From assembly GCA_029261895.1 (NCBI GenBank), contig JAJDAK010000052.1, positions 49,186 through 113,185 on the forward strand: a stretch of DNA of 64,000 nt, in the 5' to 3' direction. Positions 46,055 through 57,834 of this stretch are shown piece by piece. Made by a program: the position numbers and the translations under genes. The stretch is from Deltaproteobacteria bacterium (GTDB lineage: Bacteria; Myxococcota_A; UBA9160; SZUA-336). Position 1 is the first letter of the stretch. Every line of letters starts with the position of its first letter. The notes beneath the pieces are model-generated. The model was not told the DNA's origin and did no database searches. It worked only from the letters and a program-made list of their open reading frames with translations.

Positions 46055-49000
46055 ATGAGTCCAGCGACACCACAGCTGAATCCCGAAATCGCGAGCGGTG
46101 TACCCGTGCGCGTGGTTACCGCGGCTGCGCTCTTTGACGGGCACGATGCCTCGATCAACATCATTCGCCGATTGTTGCAGTCCTTGGGTGCTGAAGTGAT
46201 TCACCTCGGGCACGATCGCTCCGTGGGCGATGTGGTGACTGCCGTGATCCAGGAGGATGCCGATGCGGTCGCGATTTCGTCCTACCAGGGCGGGCACATT
46301 GAGTACTTCCGCTACCTGATCGACGAACTTCGTGCTGCGGGTATGGGGCACGTTCGTGTTTACGGCGGTGGCGGTGGCGTGATCGCCAAAGATGAAATCG
46401 ATGCGTTGCACGCTTATGGCGTTACGCGAATCTTCAGTCCCGAAGACGGTCAGAAACTTGGACTCAAAGGGATGGTGGCGCAAATTGTCGACGCGGGAAG
46501 CCCGCGTCCACCCATTGATCTGCGCGCAGAGCTGGCACGATTGGCTGTCGATCAGCCGGTTGCGATCGCCCGTCTCATCACCCACTTCGAATGCGGAGTG
46601 GATGCGAACGATGCGCTGCATACGGAGGTCTCGAGCACGCGGCAAGCGCCCAACGCACCGGTCGTTGGTTTTACCGGCACGGGCGGCGCGGGAAAGTCGA
46701 GCCTCGTCGATGAGCTGGTCCGACGTTTTCGGCGCGAGTTTCCAACACGCTCCGTGGCGGTGCTGAGTGTCGACCCCACGCGACGACGTTCGGGTGGCGC
46801 GTTACTCGGGGATCGTATTCGCATGAACGCGGTCGAGCCACCCCAGGTATACGTGCGCTCGCTCGCAACCCGTCAAGCGAACCGAGCGCTTTCGAAAAGT
46901 GTTACCGATGCGATTGCCGTACTTCAGGCGACCGGCTTCGATCTAATCATTGTTGAGACCGCGGGCATCGGTCAAAGTGATTCCGAGATCGTCGACCTCG
47001 TCGATATTTCAAGTTATGTGATGACGCCCGAGTACGGCGCAGCGTCGCAGCTTGAGAAGATCGACATGTTGGACCTGGCCGACCTGGTGGTGCTGAATAA
47101 GTTCGATCGCCGAGGCGGCGAGGATGCGCTGCGAGATATTCGCAAACAATGGCGGCGCAACCATGAAGCTTTCGAGATGGATGAAGCATCGATTCCCGTC
47201 TACGCGTCGATCGCGAGTCGTTGGGCGGATCCAGGAACCGACCGGCTCTATCAAGCCTTGATGGCTGCGATTGCGGAGCGCGGTTTCGCCGGCTTTCCGC
47301 GCCGCGTGGTTCCCGCGACCACGCCGGCACCCGCCGAACCATTGGTTCCTGCGTCCCGGACCGGCTACCTGCGCGAAATTTCAGACGTGGTCCGCCACTA
47401 TCATTCACAGACGGACGAGCAAGCGGGTCATGCGCGGGATCTCCAGGCGCTCCGGCGCGCAAACGAACTCATGGATGCGACTTCAGCCGAGTTATCCCGG
47501 CGCTGTGCTGAGCTTGAAACTGAGCTCGACGCCGACTTGCGCCAAGCGCTCGAGCAATGGCCCGAGACACGCGCGCGCTACAGCGCGGAATCACAGAGTT
47601 ACCAGGTACGTGATCGTGAAATCGCGGTAGAAAACTATCAGGAAACGCTCTCCCGACTTCAGGTGCCGCGCGTTGCTTTACCTCAAACCGAAACTTGGGG
47701 TGAGTTGACTCAGTTTCTGCGTCGCGAAAATCTGCCCGGGCGGTTTCCGTTTACCGCGGGTGTGTTCCCATTCAAGCGCAGCGGTGAAGAGGGCACGGCG
47801 CGAATGTTTGCGGGTGAAGGAACGCCCGAGCGAACCAACGCGCGCTTTCATCTATTGAGCCAAGGTCAACCCGCCGCACGATTGTCGACCGCGTTCGATA
47901 GCGTCACGCTCTACGGTCGGGACGCACATGAACGCCCCGATATCTACGGGAAGGTCGGAACTTCCGGTGTATCGGTGTGCACCCTCGAGGATGCAAAGAA
48001 ACTCTACTCGGGCTTTGATCTGGCCGATCCAAAGACCTCGGTTTCGATGACCATCAACGGTCCCGCGCCGGTGATTCTCGCGTTCTTCCTGAATGCGGCG
48101 ATTGATCAAGCGGTTGAAAAACACCTGGCCGCGACGGGTCGTCTCGATGAAGTCCGGCAGAAACTCGCGACCGACAACGCACCGCGATACGCAGGCGAAT
48201 TGCCCCCGGGGCACAGCGGCCTCGGGCTCTCGTTATTGGGTGTGAGCGGCGACCAGGTCGTAGACGCGGAGACCTACGCGTCGATTCGTTCCGAGGTTTT
48301 ACGCGGCGTTCGCGGCACGGTACAGGCGGATATCCTGAAGGAAGATCAGGCGCAGAACACCTGCATCTTTTCGACGGAGTTCGCGTTACGCATGATGGGT
48401 GATATTCAGAGCTATTTCTGCCGCGAGAAAGTGTCGAATTTCTATTCGGTTTCGATCTCGGGCTATCACATCGCCGAAGCGGGCGCGAACCCGATTTCAC
48501 AGTTGGCTTTCACACTCGCCAACGGATTTACCTATTGCGAATACTACAAAGCCCGCGGCCTCGAAGTGGATGAATTCGCGCCAAACTTCTCGTTCTTCTT
48601 CAGTAACGGACTCGATCCGGAGTACACCGTCATCGGTCGGGTCGCGCGCCGCATTTGGGCGATTGCGCTGCGCGAATGCTACGGGGCATCGGAGCGGAGT
48701 CAAAAACTCAAATACCATATTCAAACATCAGGCCGTTCGTTGCATGCGCAAGAAATGAATTTCAACGATATCCGCACCACCCTTCAAGCTTTGCTGGCGG
48801 TGCAGGATCATTGCAATAGCCTTCACACCAATGCCTTTGACGAAGCGGTCACAACCCCTACAGAGGATTCCGTGCGTCGCGCGTTGGCGATCCAATTGAT
48901 TATCAATCGCGAGTTTGGATCATTGATGAATGAGAATCCGATTCAGGGTGCGTACTGGACCGATTTTCTCACCGACTTGGTAGAGCAGGAAGTGTTGCGG

Positions 49001-49411
49001 GAATTTGAACGCATCTCTGATCGGGGTGGCGTGCTCGGTGCAATGGAAACCATGTATCAACGGGGCAAGATTCAGGAAGAGAGCCTTCACTATGAGCAGC
49101 TCAAACATTCGGGTGAGTTGCCAGTGGTCGGTGTGAATACGTTTCAGCGCCCCGAACCCGAACCCACGCTATTGTCGCATGACTTGATTCGCGGTACCGA
49201 TGAAGAGCGGCACGCGCAGCTGCGAAACGTTCAGGCTTTTCGCGAGCGGCATCTCGCTGAATCCGTCGCAGCGCTGCAGAAATTGCAGGAAATCGCGCTT
49301 CAGGGCGGAAACGTCTTCGAGGAGTTGATGGAAACGGTCAAAGTCGCGAGCTTAGGGCAGATCGTGGACGCCCTCTTCGAGGTGGGCGGCCAGTACCGCC
49401 GCGCTATGTAG
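46055..49411 (+). CDS. icmF: Fused isobutyryl-CoA mutase IcmF (B12 domain, G-protein chaperone and mutase)
   Basis: This 1118-residue adenosylcobalamin enzyme interconverts isobutyryl-CoA and n-butyryl-CoA, and some members act on pivalyl- or isovaleryl-CoA. Domains in order: B12-binding (about 15-150) with the axial histidine H30 in FDGHDAS; a MeaI-type GTPase (about 195-420) with GFTGTGGAGKSSL and LSVDPTRRRSGGALLGDRIRM; a linker; and the mutase TIM barrel (about 570-1100). The substrate pocket shows PFTAGVFPFKR and KEDQAQNTCIFSTEFALRM, the IcmF forms with Phe and Gln instead of the Tyr and Arg of methylmalonyl-CoA mutase. The fused GTPase loads and protects the cofactor. The ATG at 46055 has AAGAG upstream. 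Confidence 0.95.
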   Translation: MSPATPQLNPEIASGVPVRVVTAAALFDGHDASINIIRRLLQSLGAEVIHLGHDRSVGDVVTAVIQEDADAVAISSYQGGHIEYFRYLIDELRAAGMGHVRVYGGGGGVIAKDEIDALHAYGVTRIFSPEDGQKLGLKGMVAQIVDAGSPRPPIDLRAELARLAVDQPVAIARLITHFECGVDANDALHTEVSSTRQAPNAPVVGFTGTGGAGKSSLVDELVRRFRREFPTRSVAVLSVDPTRRRSGGALLGDRIRMNAVEPPQVYVRSLATRQANRALSKSVTDAIAVLQATGFDLIIVETAGIGQSDSEIVDLVDISSYVMTPEYGAASQLEKIDMLDLADLVVLNKFDRRGGEDALRDIRKQWRRNHEAFEMDEASIPVYASIASRWADPGTDRLYQALMAAIAERGFAGFPRRVVPATTPAPAEPLVPASRTGYLREISDVVRHYHSQTDEQAGHARDLQALRRANELMDATSAELSRRCAELETELDADLRQALEQWPETRARYSAESQSYQVRDREIAVENYQETLSRLQVPRVALPQTETWGELTQFLRRENLPGRFPFTAGVFPFKRSGEEGTARMFAGEGTPERTNARFHLLSQGQPAARLSTAFDSVTLYGRDAHERPDIYGKVGTSGVSVCTLEDAKKLYSGFDLADPKTSVSMTINGPAPVILAFFLNAAIDQAVEKHLAATGRLDEVRQKLATDNAPRYAGELPPGHSGLGLSLLGVSGDQVVDAETYASIRSEVLRGVRGTVQADILKEDQAQNTCIFSTEFALRMMGDIQSYFCREKVSNFYSVSISGYHIAEAGANPISQLAFTLANGFTYCEYYKARGLEVDEFAPNFSFFFSNGLDPEYTVIGRVARRIWAIALRECYGASERSQKLKYHIQTSGRSLHAQEMNFNDIRTTLQALLAVQDHCNSLHTNAFDEAVTTPTEDSVRRALAIQLIINREFGSLMNENPIQGAYWTDFLTDLVEQEVLREFERISDRGGVLGAMETMYQRGKIQEESLHYEQLKHSGELPVVGVNTFQRPEPEPTLLSHDLIRGTDEERHAQLRNVQAFRERHLAESVAALQKLQEIALQGGNVFEELMETVKVASLGQIVDALFEVGGQYRRAM

Positions 49412-49455
49412 GCTCGACATCGTAGCGCGGCCTATTCAGTAGAGAGAGCATTGAG

Positions 49456-51605
<2,150 letters not shown>

Positions 51606-51609
<4 letters not shown>

Positions 51610-52595
51610 GTTCGGCAAGGCTCGACGCCCAGGAATATGCCCGGGGCGTCCGCGAGGGGGACCGACGTCTCCTCGCGAAGACCATTACGTTGCTCGAGAG
51701 TCAGCGTGCCGAAGACGTTGAGCTCGGACAAGAGGTGCTGGAACTCCTGGCACCCGAGTGTGGTCAGAGCGTACGCGTTGGGATCACGGGACCGCCGGGC
51801 GTTGGAAAGAGCACGCTCATTGAAGCCTTTGGCTTTGCTTTGCTCGAGCAAGGACGTCGTGTGGCGGTTCTCACGGTCGACCCCAGTAGCCCCGTGAGTG
51901 GCGGCAGTATTCTCGGCGATAAGACGCGAATGATACGGCTCGCCGCCGAACCAAACGCGTACATTCGACCGTCGCCTTCGGGGTTGACACTCGGCGGTGT
52001 TGCACATCGAACACGCGAAGCCATGCTGGTCTGTGAAGCGGCCGGTTTCGACGCGGTGATCGTGGAAACCGTGGGCGTGGGCCAGTCGGAAGCCGAGGTC
52101 GAGTCGATGGTCGACTTCTTTGCCGTGATGCTGCAGCCGGGCTCGGGCGACGAACTTCAGGGCATCAAGAAAGGTGTTTTGGAACTCGCTGATGTGCTCT
52201 TCGTCAACAAGGCCGACGGCGACGGGCTTGCGGCAGCTGAGCGTACCCATGGCGAGTATCGTTCGGCCGCGCATTTGCTGCGTCCCAGCGCCGAGGGTTG
52301 GACACTGGCGGTATTGCTCGGTAGTGCCAAGACGGGCGACGGCATTGATGAACTTTGGAAGACAATCACAGCACATCAGAAACTGATGAAGGAAACGGGC
52401 GCGTTCGATACGCGCCGTGCACAGCAGGGGCGCGCGTGGTTCCGACGCCTACTCGATGATGGCCTGATGGCCGCGTTTCAAACCGACCCCGCGATCGTCA
52501 AACTCCTGAACGAGCTCGAGTCTGATCTGGATCTGCGCAAAACCACGCCGCCGCACGCGGCACGCCGGCTCTTAGATCGGTTTCTTCGACGCTAA
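51606..52595 (+). CDS. meaB: Methylmalonyl-CoA mutase chaperone GTPase MeaB
   Basis: This 329-residue SIMIBI-class GTPase gates cofactor loading into methylmalonyl-CoA mutase and guards it from inactivation. The P-loop [13 protein letters not shown] lies near 58-70. Then come [21 protein letters not shown] (the Mg-binding switch), [12 protein letters not shown] and FVNKADGD (G4). A C-terminal dimerisation tail ends in R-rich helices. It overlaps the mutase gene by 4 nt, which makes the pairing certain. The icmF product has its own fused chaperone, so this one should serve the methylmalonyl-CoA mutase. Confidence 0.95.
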
Positions 52596-52647
52596 GTCGC
52601 GTCCTTCCATCTGCCGATAGGCGTGGTGGATTCAATTAGGGACCGGT

Positions 52648-53310
52648 ATGCCTCAACTCAATCTCGAAACTCGCGAGATCACGCTGAAGATCGTCTATTA
52701 CGGTCCTGCGCTGTCGGGCAAGACCACCAATTTGCAACAGATTCACAAGATGATCGCGCATCGGTCGCGGGGACAGATGGTCGCGCTCGACACCCAAGAC
52801 GATCGCACCTTGTACTTTGACTTCCTGCCTGTCGAGTTCGGCGTTGAGGGCGAATACAAAATTCGCATCAAGCTCTTCACCGTACCGGGACAGGTGATGC
52901 ATCGTTCGACACGAAAGATCGTGCTCGCCGGGGCGGATGCGGTCGCATTCGTCGCCGATTCGCAGCGCTCAGCCGCGTCCGCAAACGCGTATTCATACCG
53001 CGATCTGAAAACAAATCTTCGGGACAACGGCATCAATATCGACGACCTCGCACAGGTGATTCAGTTCAATAAGCGCGACCTTGAAGATGTGAAGACGCTC
53101 GATGAAATTCGCGCGGCTTGGGAAGGTACCGGGGTTCCTACCGTTCCAGCGTCGGCTGTCAGCGGCGAGGGCGTGGTGGAAACCTTCCAGGTCTTGGTCG
53201 AGCAGCTTTTCGATCATCTCGATGCGCGCCATGATTTCTCGGCCAAGTTCAACGTCGACAAACAGACGTTCCTCGGGGGCGTACTCGATCTTTTCGAGAA
53301 AAAGTCCTGA
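52648..53310 (+). CDS. MglA-like small GTPase
   Basis: This 220-residue Ras-like GTPase of the bacterial MglA group has the P-loop YYGPALSGKTTNLQQIH at about 17-33, Lys25 being the catalytic-loop lysine. The switch II reads TVPGQVMHRSTRKIVL, where MglA-type enzymes have PGQ in place of the usual DxxG, followed by GADAVAFVADSQ. G4 is FNKRD. MglA controls cell polarity and gliding motility in Myxococcus. Relatives occur widely in non-gliding bacteria with unknown roles, and this protein is about 25 residues longer than classic MglA. No MglB (roadblock) partner gene is adjacent. It stands alone between meaB and ribBA. Confidence 0.92.
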   Translation: MPQLNLETREITLKIVYYGPALSGKTTNLQQIHKMIAHRSRGQMVALDTQDDRTLYFDFLPVEFGVEGEYKIRIKLFTVPGQVMHRSTRKIVLAGADAVAFVADSQRSAASANAYSYRDLKTNLRDNGINIDDLAQVIQFNKRDLEDVKTLDEIRAAWEGTGVPTVPASAVSGEGVVETFQVLVEQLFDHLDARHDFSAKFNVDKQTFLGGVLDLFEKKS

Positions 53311-53367
53311 TCCGGCCCCGCTGCGGTCAACGCAGCTAAGTGACTGAAAGTCATAGCATTTCCCAAA

Positions 53368-53396
53368 TTGACACCTCTGTCAGTGGCTGTTACCGT
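53368..53396 (+). promoter_or_regulatory. Predicted promoter of ribBA
   Basis: A perfect -35 TTGACA (53368-53373) is followed after 17 nt by a weak -10 TACCGT (53391-53396). Transcription would begin near 53403, giving a leader of about 55 nt. Confidence 0.45.
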
Positions 53397-53435
53397 GACC
53401 TACCTAGATCGTAGGTAGGGGGCTTCGAGCAACGT

Positions 53436-53453
53436 CCGGAGACCTCCGGGAGG
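53436..53453 (+). promoter_or_regulatory. Hairpin overlapping the ribBA ribosome binding site
   Basis: CCGGA (53436-53440) and TCCGG (53445-53449) pair around a GACC loop and partly cover the ribosome binding sequence GGGAGG (53448-53453), 5 nt before the ATG. Upstream, CTACCTA (53400-53406) and TAGGTAG (53412-53418) form another perfect hairpin. No FMN riboswitch pattern is recognisable. Confidence 0.4.
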
Positions 53454-53458
53454 CCACG

Positions 53459-54721
53459 ATGAACGATGTGCAGCGCCAGTCCACTGGACTGAACCGATCA
53501 GCGAAGGATTTGATCACTCGTGTAGAGGAGGTGATCGAGGAGTTTCGCCAAGGCAAGATGATCGTCCTGGTGGATGACGAGGATCGCGAGAACGAGGGCG
53601 ATCTCTGCATGGCTGCCGAGAAGGTGACGCCCGATGCGATCAACTTCATGGCGAAGTACGGTAGAGGTCTGATTTGCCTCGCCGTTACACCCGAACGTGC
53701 CGAGCAACTCGATCTACCGATGATGGTGCCGACCCTCGACAACACCACGCCGTTCGGCACTGCATTTACGGTGTCGATCGAAGCGCGCGAGGGCGTAACC
53801 ACTGGAATTTCCGCAGCGGATCGCGCACGCACCGTTCAAGTCGCGATCGATCCTACGAGCGGACCCCAGGACCTCTCGCGGCCCGGCCATGTGTTCCCAT
53901 TGATCGCAAAAGAAGGCGGCGTGCTCCGTCGCACGGGTCAAACCGAAGGGGCGGTGGACCTCGCTCGCCTCGCGGGACTCCATCCCGCGGGCGTGATTTG
54001 CGAGATCATGAACGACGACGGCACGATGGCACGCATGCCCGACCTGGTTCCCTTCGCGAAAGAGCACGGCTTGCAGGTTCTGTCGATCGCCGATCTCATC
54101 CGCTATCGACTGCAGACGGAAGCCCTGGTGCACCGCTATGCGGAGGCGAGCCTTCCGACCGACGTCGGTGATTTTCGAGGGATCGTGTTCAAGAACGACA
54201 TCGACCACGTGGATCACGTCGCGCTGGTCTGCGGCGAGATCGATCCCGATGTACCGACGCTCGTGCGTGTGCACAGCGAATGTTTGACGGGAGATACCTT
54301 TGGGTCGCTGCGCTGTGATTGTGGCGAGCAGTTGAAAACGGCGCTGCGCATGATCGACGAGGCGGGGAGTGGTGTCCTGCTCTACATGCGGCAAGAGGGT
54401 CGTGGCATTGGTCTGGCGAACAAAATTAAAGCCTACGCGCTACAGGAGCACGAGGGTCTCGATACCGTCGAGGCCAACGAGCGTCTCGGCTTTCCGCCGG
54501 ACGCGCGTGACTTTGGTGTCGGGGCTCAGATTCTGGTGAATCTCGGAGTCGGCAAAATGCGACTACTGACCAATAATCCTGCGAAGCGTGCCGGGCTTGA
54601 GGGATACGGCCTCACCTTGGTCGAACGTGTCCAACTCGAAGTCCGTCCCAATGAAAAGAATATCGCCTACCTACAGACGAAGCGGGAGAAGCTGGGTCAT
54701 TTGCTGAAGTTGATGAGCTAG
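53459..54721 (+). CDS. ribBA: Bifunctional DHBP synthase/GTP cyclohydrolase II RibBA
   Basis: This 420-residue fusion makes the two building blocks of riboflavin. Residues about 20-220 are 3,4-dihydroxy-2-butanone-4-phosphate synthase, with [12 protein letters not shown] and the [30 protein letters not shown] block. Residues about 225-415 are GTP cyclohydrolase II, with [20 protein letters not shown] (three zinc cysteines) and [14 protein letters not shown]. All catalytic residues I can check are present. It has its own promoter and leader hairpins. No other riboflavin gene follows; a PadR regulator starts 2 nt after the stop, so the two may be cotranscribed by chance of packing. Confidence 0.96.
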   Translation: MNDVQRQSTGLNRSAKDLITRVEEVIEEFRQGKMIVLVDDEDRENEGDLCMAAEKVTPDAINFMAKYGRGLICLAVTPERAEQLDLPMMVPTLDNTTPFGTAFTVSIEAREGVTTGISAADRARTVQVAIDPTSGPQDLSRPGHVFPLIAKEGGVLRRTGQTEGAVDLARLAGLHPAGVICEIMNDDGTMARMPDLVPFAKEHGLQVLSIADLIRYRLQTEALVHRYAEASLPTDVGDFRGIVFKNDIDHVDHVALVCGEIDPDVPTLVRVHSECLTGDTFGSLRCDCGEQLKTALRMIDEAGSGVLLYMRQEGRGIGLANKIKAYALQEHEGLDTVEANERLGFPPDARDFGVGAQILVNLGVGKMRLLTNNPAKRAGLEGYGLTLVERVQLEVRPNEKNIAYLQTKREKLGHLLKLMS

Positions 54722-54723
54722 CC

Positions 54724-55296
54724 ATGTCGTTGGACTACACCATTTTAGGTGTGCTGATGGAACAGCCGACGCACGGCTACTCGATCAAAAAACACCTGCT
54801 CGAAACCTTCTCGAAAAAGCTCGGAATCAACGATGGCCAGCTCTATCCCGCGCTCGCAAAGTTGGAGCAGCGTGGCTGGATTATCAAGGAAATCGTTGAG
54901 CAGCAGAGAAGCCCGACGAAACATCGATACCGCCTCACTTCGGCCGGTGAATCCGCGTTTCTCGAGTGGCTCAGCGCGGGTGGCCCGCTGGCGACGGACC
55001 GGTACGAGTACTTTTGGCGCGAGGAGTTGTTGCAAAAATGTAGTTTCTTCCGCTATCTCCGACCCGAGGATGTCGTCGCCCAATTGCGCGCACGAATTCT
55101 TGAGGTGGATCAGAAAATGGATGAACTGCAGAAAGTTTTAGATCGTATGCTCGCGAATCATGAAGATCCCTATCGTCGACATGTCGTGGAGTACGGGATT
55201 CGGTTTCAGGAAATGCAGCGTGATTGGTTGCAGGGCCTGGTTCTGGAGCTCGCGAATGCGGAAGCGACCCCGGTAAGCGTCGCCGTGGAGGCATAA
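54724..55296 (+). CDS. PadR family transcriptional regulator
   Basis: This encodes 190 residues. The N-terminal winged helix (about 1-85) shows the PadR pattern LDYTILGVLMEQPTHGYSIKK, then GQLYPALAKLEQRGWI and HRYRLTSAGESAFLEWL. The C-terminal part is a long helical dimerisation domain of the two-domain PadR class (about 100-180). PadR proteins usually repress transport or stress genes in response to phenolics, drugs or unknown ligands. It lies 2 nt after ribBA and 4 nt before an AAA ATPase gene. The tight fit with the MoxR-VWA pair suggests it regulates that operon, which is inference. Confidence 0.9.
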   Translation: MSLDYTILGVLMEQPTHGYSIKKHLLETFSKKLGINDGQLYPALAKLEQRGWIIKEIVEQQRSPTKHRYRLTSAGESAFLEWLSAGGPLATDRYEYFWREELLQKCSFFRYLRPEDVVAQLRARILEVDQKMDELQKVLDRMLANHEDPYRRHVVEYGIRFQEMQRDWLQGLVLELANAEATPVSVAVEA

Positions 55297-55300
55297 CGCT

Positions 55301-56296
55301 ATGAAAGGACTGAAGATGTTTGACACCGTCGACGACGTCGAAAAGCGGCTGCTCGATCAGGGGTATATCTGTGGCAAGAATATCGCGACCATCGTTTATC
55401 TCGCGTCTAAGCTGAAGAAGCCGGTTCTTGTCGAGGGGCCCGCGGGGGTCGGTAAGACCGAACTCGCCAAAGTGGTTGCACAGGCGTTGAACCAGAAACT
55501 GCTTCGCTTGCAGTGCTACGAAGGTCTCGACGAGTCGAAAGCGCTCTATGAGTGGGAATACTCGAAGCAGCTGTTGTACACGCAGATGCTCCGCGATAAG
55601 ATCGGTGAGGTCATCAAGGGTACGACCACGCTTCGGGATGCGGCCGAAAAAATTGGTGAGCAGGACGATGTGTTCTTCAGCGAAAGATTCGTTGTGCCTC
55701 GACCGTTGATGACGGCCATCACCTCGGAGGAGCCGGTTCTATTGTTGATCGATGAAGTCGACAAATCAGACCCGGAATTTGAAGCGTTTCTGCTTGAAGT
55801 ACTCTCTGATTTCACCGTGAGTATTCCTGAAATCGGCACCATTCACGCCAAGCACATACCGCTCGTGTTTCTGACCTCGAACGATGCGCGCGAAATGACG
55901 GACGCGTTGAAACGCCGCTGCTTGCATCTCTACATCGACTTCCCGGAGGAAGCGCAGGAACTCGAAATTCTTCGTATGAAAGTTCCTGGCATCGACGACC
56001 GTCTTGCGCAGGATCTCGTTGAACTGATTCAGCGTATCCGTGGTCTCGACCTGAAGAAGGCGCCGTCGATTAGTGAAACTCTGGATTGGGCACGGGCGTT
56101 GATGGTGCTGAATGCCGATAAGCTCGATGAAGCGATGGTGAGCGATACGCTGAACATCATCCTGAAACACCAGGGTGATATCGCGAAAGCGCAGACGGAA
56201 CTGAGCAAGCTTTTGCAGCAAAAGGCTGCCGCCGCAAAGGCTGAACAGCCTCAGCAGGTGGATCCGCCCGTGGAAAAGAAGAGCATTCTTCACTAG
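55301..56296 (+). CDS. MoxR/CbbQ-like AAA ATPase
   Basis: This 331-residue AAA protein carries Walker A GPAGVGKT at 46-53, QCYEGLDESKALYEWEYSKQ, the Walker B stretch VLLLIDEVDKSDPEFEAFLLEVL, and a sensor segment VFLTSNDAREMTDALKRRC. The ALYEW and KQLLY features are typical of the group beside CoxE-type VWA proteins, not of the first MoxR in this window. The C-terminal tail is Lys/Gln/Ala rich. Two starts are possible: ATG 55301 with GGAGG before it, or ATG 55316 with AAAGGA before it. The VWA gene follows after 11 nt, and the two products should form an ATPase-VWA machine acting on an unknown target. Confidence 0.92.
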   Translation: MKGLKMFDTVDDVEKRLLDQGYICGKNIATIVYLASKLKKPVLVEGPAGVGKTELAKVVAQALNQKLLRLQCYEGLDESKALYEWEYSKQLLYTQMLRDKIGEVIKGTTTLRDAAEKIGEQDDVFFSERFVVPRPLMTAITSEEPVLLLIDEVDKSDPEFEAFLLEVLSDFTVSIPEIGTIHAKHIPLVFLTSNDAREMTDALKRRCLHLYIDFPEEAQELEILRMKVPGIDDRLAQDLVELIQRIRGLDLKKAPSISETLDWARALMVLNADKLDEAMVSDTLNIILKHQGDIAKAQTELSKLLQQKAAAAKAEQPQQVDPPVEKKSILH

Positions 56297-56307
56297 AAAG
56301 GTCTGCG

Positions 56308-57720
56308 ATGGAACGCAAGATCCTCGAGTTTACGAATCTCTTACGCAAGGCAGGCGTACGCGTTTCCGTCGCTGAGGGAATCGATGCGTTCAACGCCTTG
56401 GACGAGCTCTCGCTCGATGAACGCGACGTTTTCAAGGACGCACTCCGCACCACGATGGTGAAGCGTTCGGACGATATCCCGACCTACGATCGACTCTTCG
56501 ACCTCTTTTGGTCGGGATTCCACGATGCGCTCCGGGAACAGATGGAACAGGCACTTGGCGGCATGGGCGCAGACTTCGACCTGGAAGACCTGCTCGAAAA
56601 TCTGCGACAGGCGCTCGAAAATATGGATGTCGACCTCTCTGACTTCGCGCAGGCGATGTTGAGCGTTGACATCAATCAACTCGAACAGCTGATTCGTGAA
56701 GCCGGCGAAGGTGCTGGCGTGGCGAATATTCAGAACATGCTTCAGATCGGTTTCTTCAGTCGGCGCATCATGGAGCAGTTGGATTTCGAAGGTGCGGGCG
56801 GCCAGCTTCGCGAGTTGATGGATCAGCTGCGCGCATCCGGGATGTCCGAGGAAGAACTCGGTGAACTGGGGCAGTTGATGGGCGCGATTCAGGATGCGGT
56901 TCGACGTTCCGTGCGTCGCTTCACCGAACTCGAGCTGGATCAACGTAATCACGACTATCTCGAGCGATTTCGTCGCGAAAGTCTGCAGGAAAAAAGCTTC
57001 TACAACCTGACTGAAGAAGACGTGCGTAAGATGCGCGAGCTGGTGAACCGCCTCGCGCAGAAGCTGAAGAGCATCGTATCGATGCGTCGTAAGAGGCAGC
57101 GCCGCGGTAAGTTCGATCTCAAGCACACGATGCGCCGCAATATGGCTCATGGTGGTATTCCGTTTGAGCTGGTGTTTCGGCAGAAACGCAAGGAAAAACC
57201 CAAGCTGATCGTGCTTTGCGATATCTCGAGCTCGGTATCGAATGTGTCGCGCTTCTTCATGCAGTTTGCCTACAGCTTGCAGGATACGTTTACCAAGATT
57301 CGCAGCTACGTCTTCGTCGCCGAACTTGGCGAGGTCACCCAGCTTTTTCGCGACAACGATATCTATGAAGCGCTCGACCAGGCGCTAGACGGTGGCGATG
57401 TCATCAACCCGTATACGCGGTCCAATTTCGGGATGGCGTTTCATATTTTCTGGCGAGATTTCCTGTCCACCGTGGATAGCCGCACCACGGTCGTGGTGAT
57501 CGGGGATGCGCGCAACAACTACAACGACGCGAAAGCCTGGTGCGTTCGTGAGATTCAGAAAAAGGCCCGCAACCTCATCTGGATTAATCCTGAGTCCCCA
57601 GGAGCATGGGGATTTGGCGACAGTGTGATGGACAAGTATCTTCCGTACTGCGATGTGGCTGAGGAATGCCGCAATTTAAAGCAGCTATCTCGCCTCGTCG
57701 ATCATCTGATTATTCGTTGA
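56308..57720 (+). CDS. VWA domain protein, CoxE-like
   Basis: This encodes 470 residues. The N-terminal 100 residues have the CoxE pattern FTNLLRKAGVRVSVAEGIDAF. A long helical, acidic region (about 100-280) follows, then a VWA domain from about 295 with the MIDAS site DISSSVS and a later metal-site segment VVVIGDARNNYNDA. Metal ligands look intact. CoxE proteins pair with MoxR-like ATPases, as here; the best known pair inserts the metal site of CO dehydrogenase, but this one sits far from any such enzyme. Its target is unknown. The end is followed by an inverted repeat (TGCGCG with CGCGCA, 57721-57750) that could help stop transcription. Confidence 0.9.
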   Translation: MERKILEFTNLLRKAGVRVSVAEGIDAFNALDELSLDERDVFKDALRTTMVKRSDDIPTYDRLFDLFWSGFHDALREQMEQALGGMGADFDLEDLLENLRQALENMDVDLSDFAQAMLSVDINQLEQLIREAGEGAGVANIQNMLQIGFFSRRIMEQLDFEGAGGQLRELMDQLRASGMSEEELGELGQLMGAIQDAVRRSVRRFTELELDQRNHDYLERFRRESLQEKSFYNLTEEDVRKMRELVNRLAQKLKSIVSMRRKRQRRGKFDLKHTMRRNMAHGGIPFELVFRQKRKEKPKLIVLCDISSSVSNVSRFFMQFAYSLQDTFTKIRSYVFVAELGEVTQLFRDNDIYEALDQALDGGDVINPYTRSNFGMAFHIFWRDFLSTVDSRTTVVVIGDARNNYNDAKAWCVREIQKKARNLIWINPESPGAWGFGDSVMDKYLPYCDVAEECRNLKQLSRLVDHLIIR

Positions 57721-57834
57721 TTGCGCGTTTCGCTTGCAAAGCGCGCGCAGGTGTCGTTGACTATGCCCCGTCGGTTTCTCCTTGGTGGGGAATACAGGGC
57801 TTAGCGTAGATGTGACTTTACGAAGGGGGATAGG

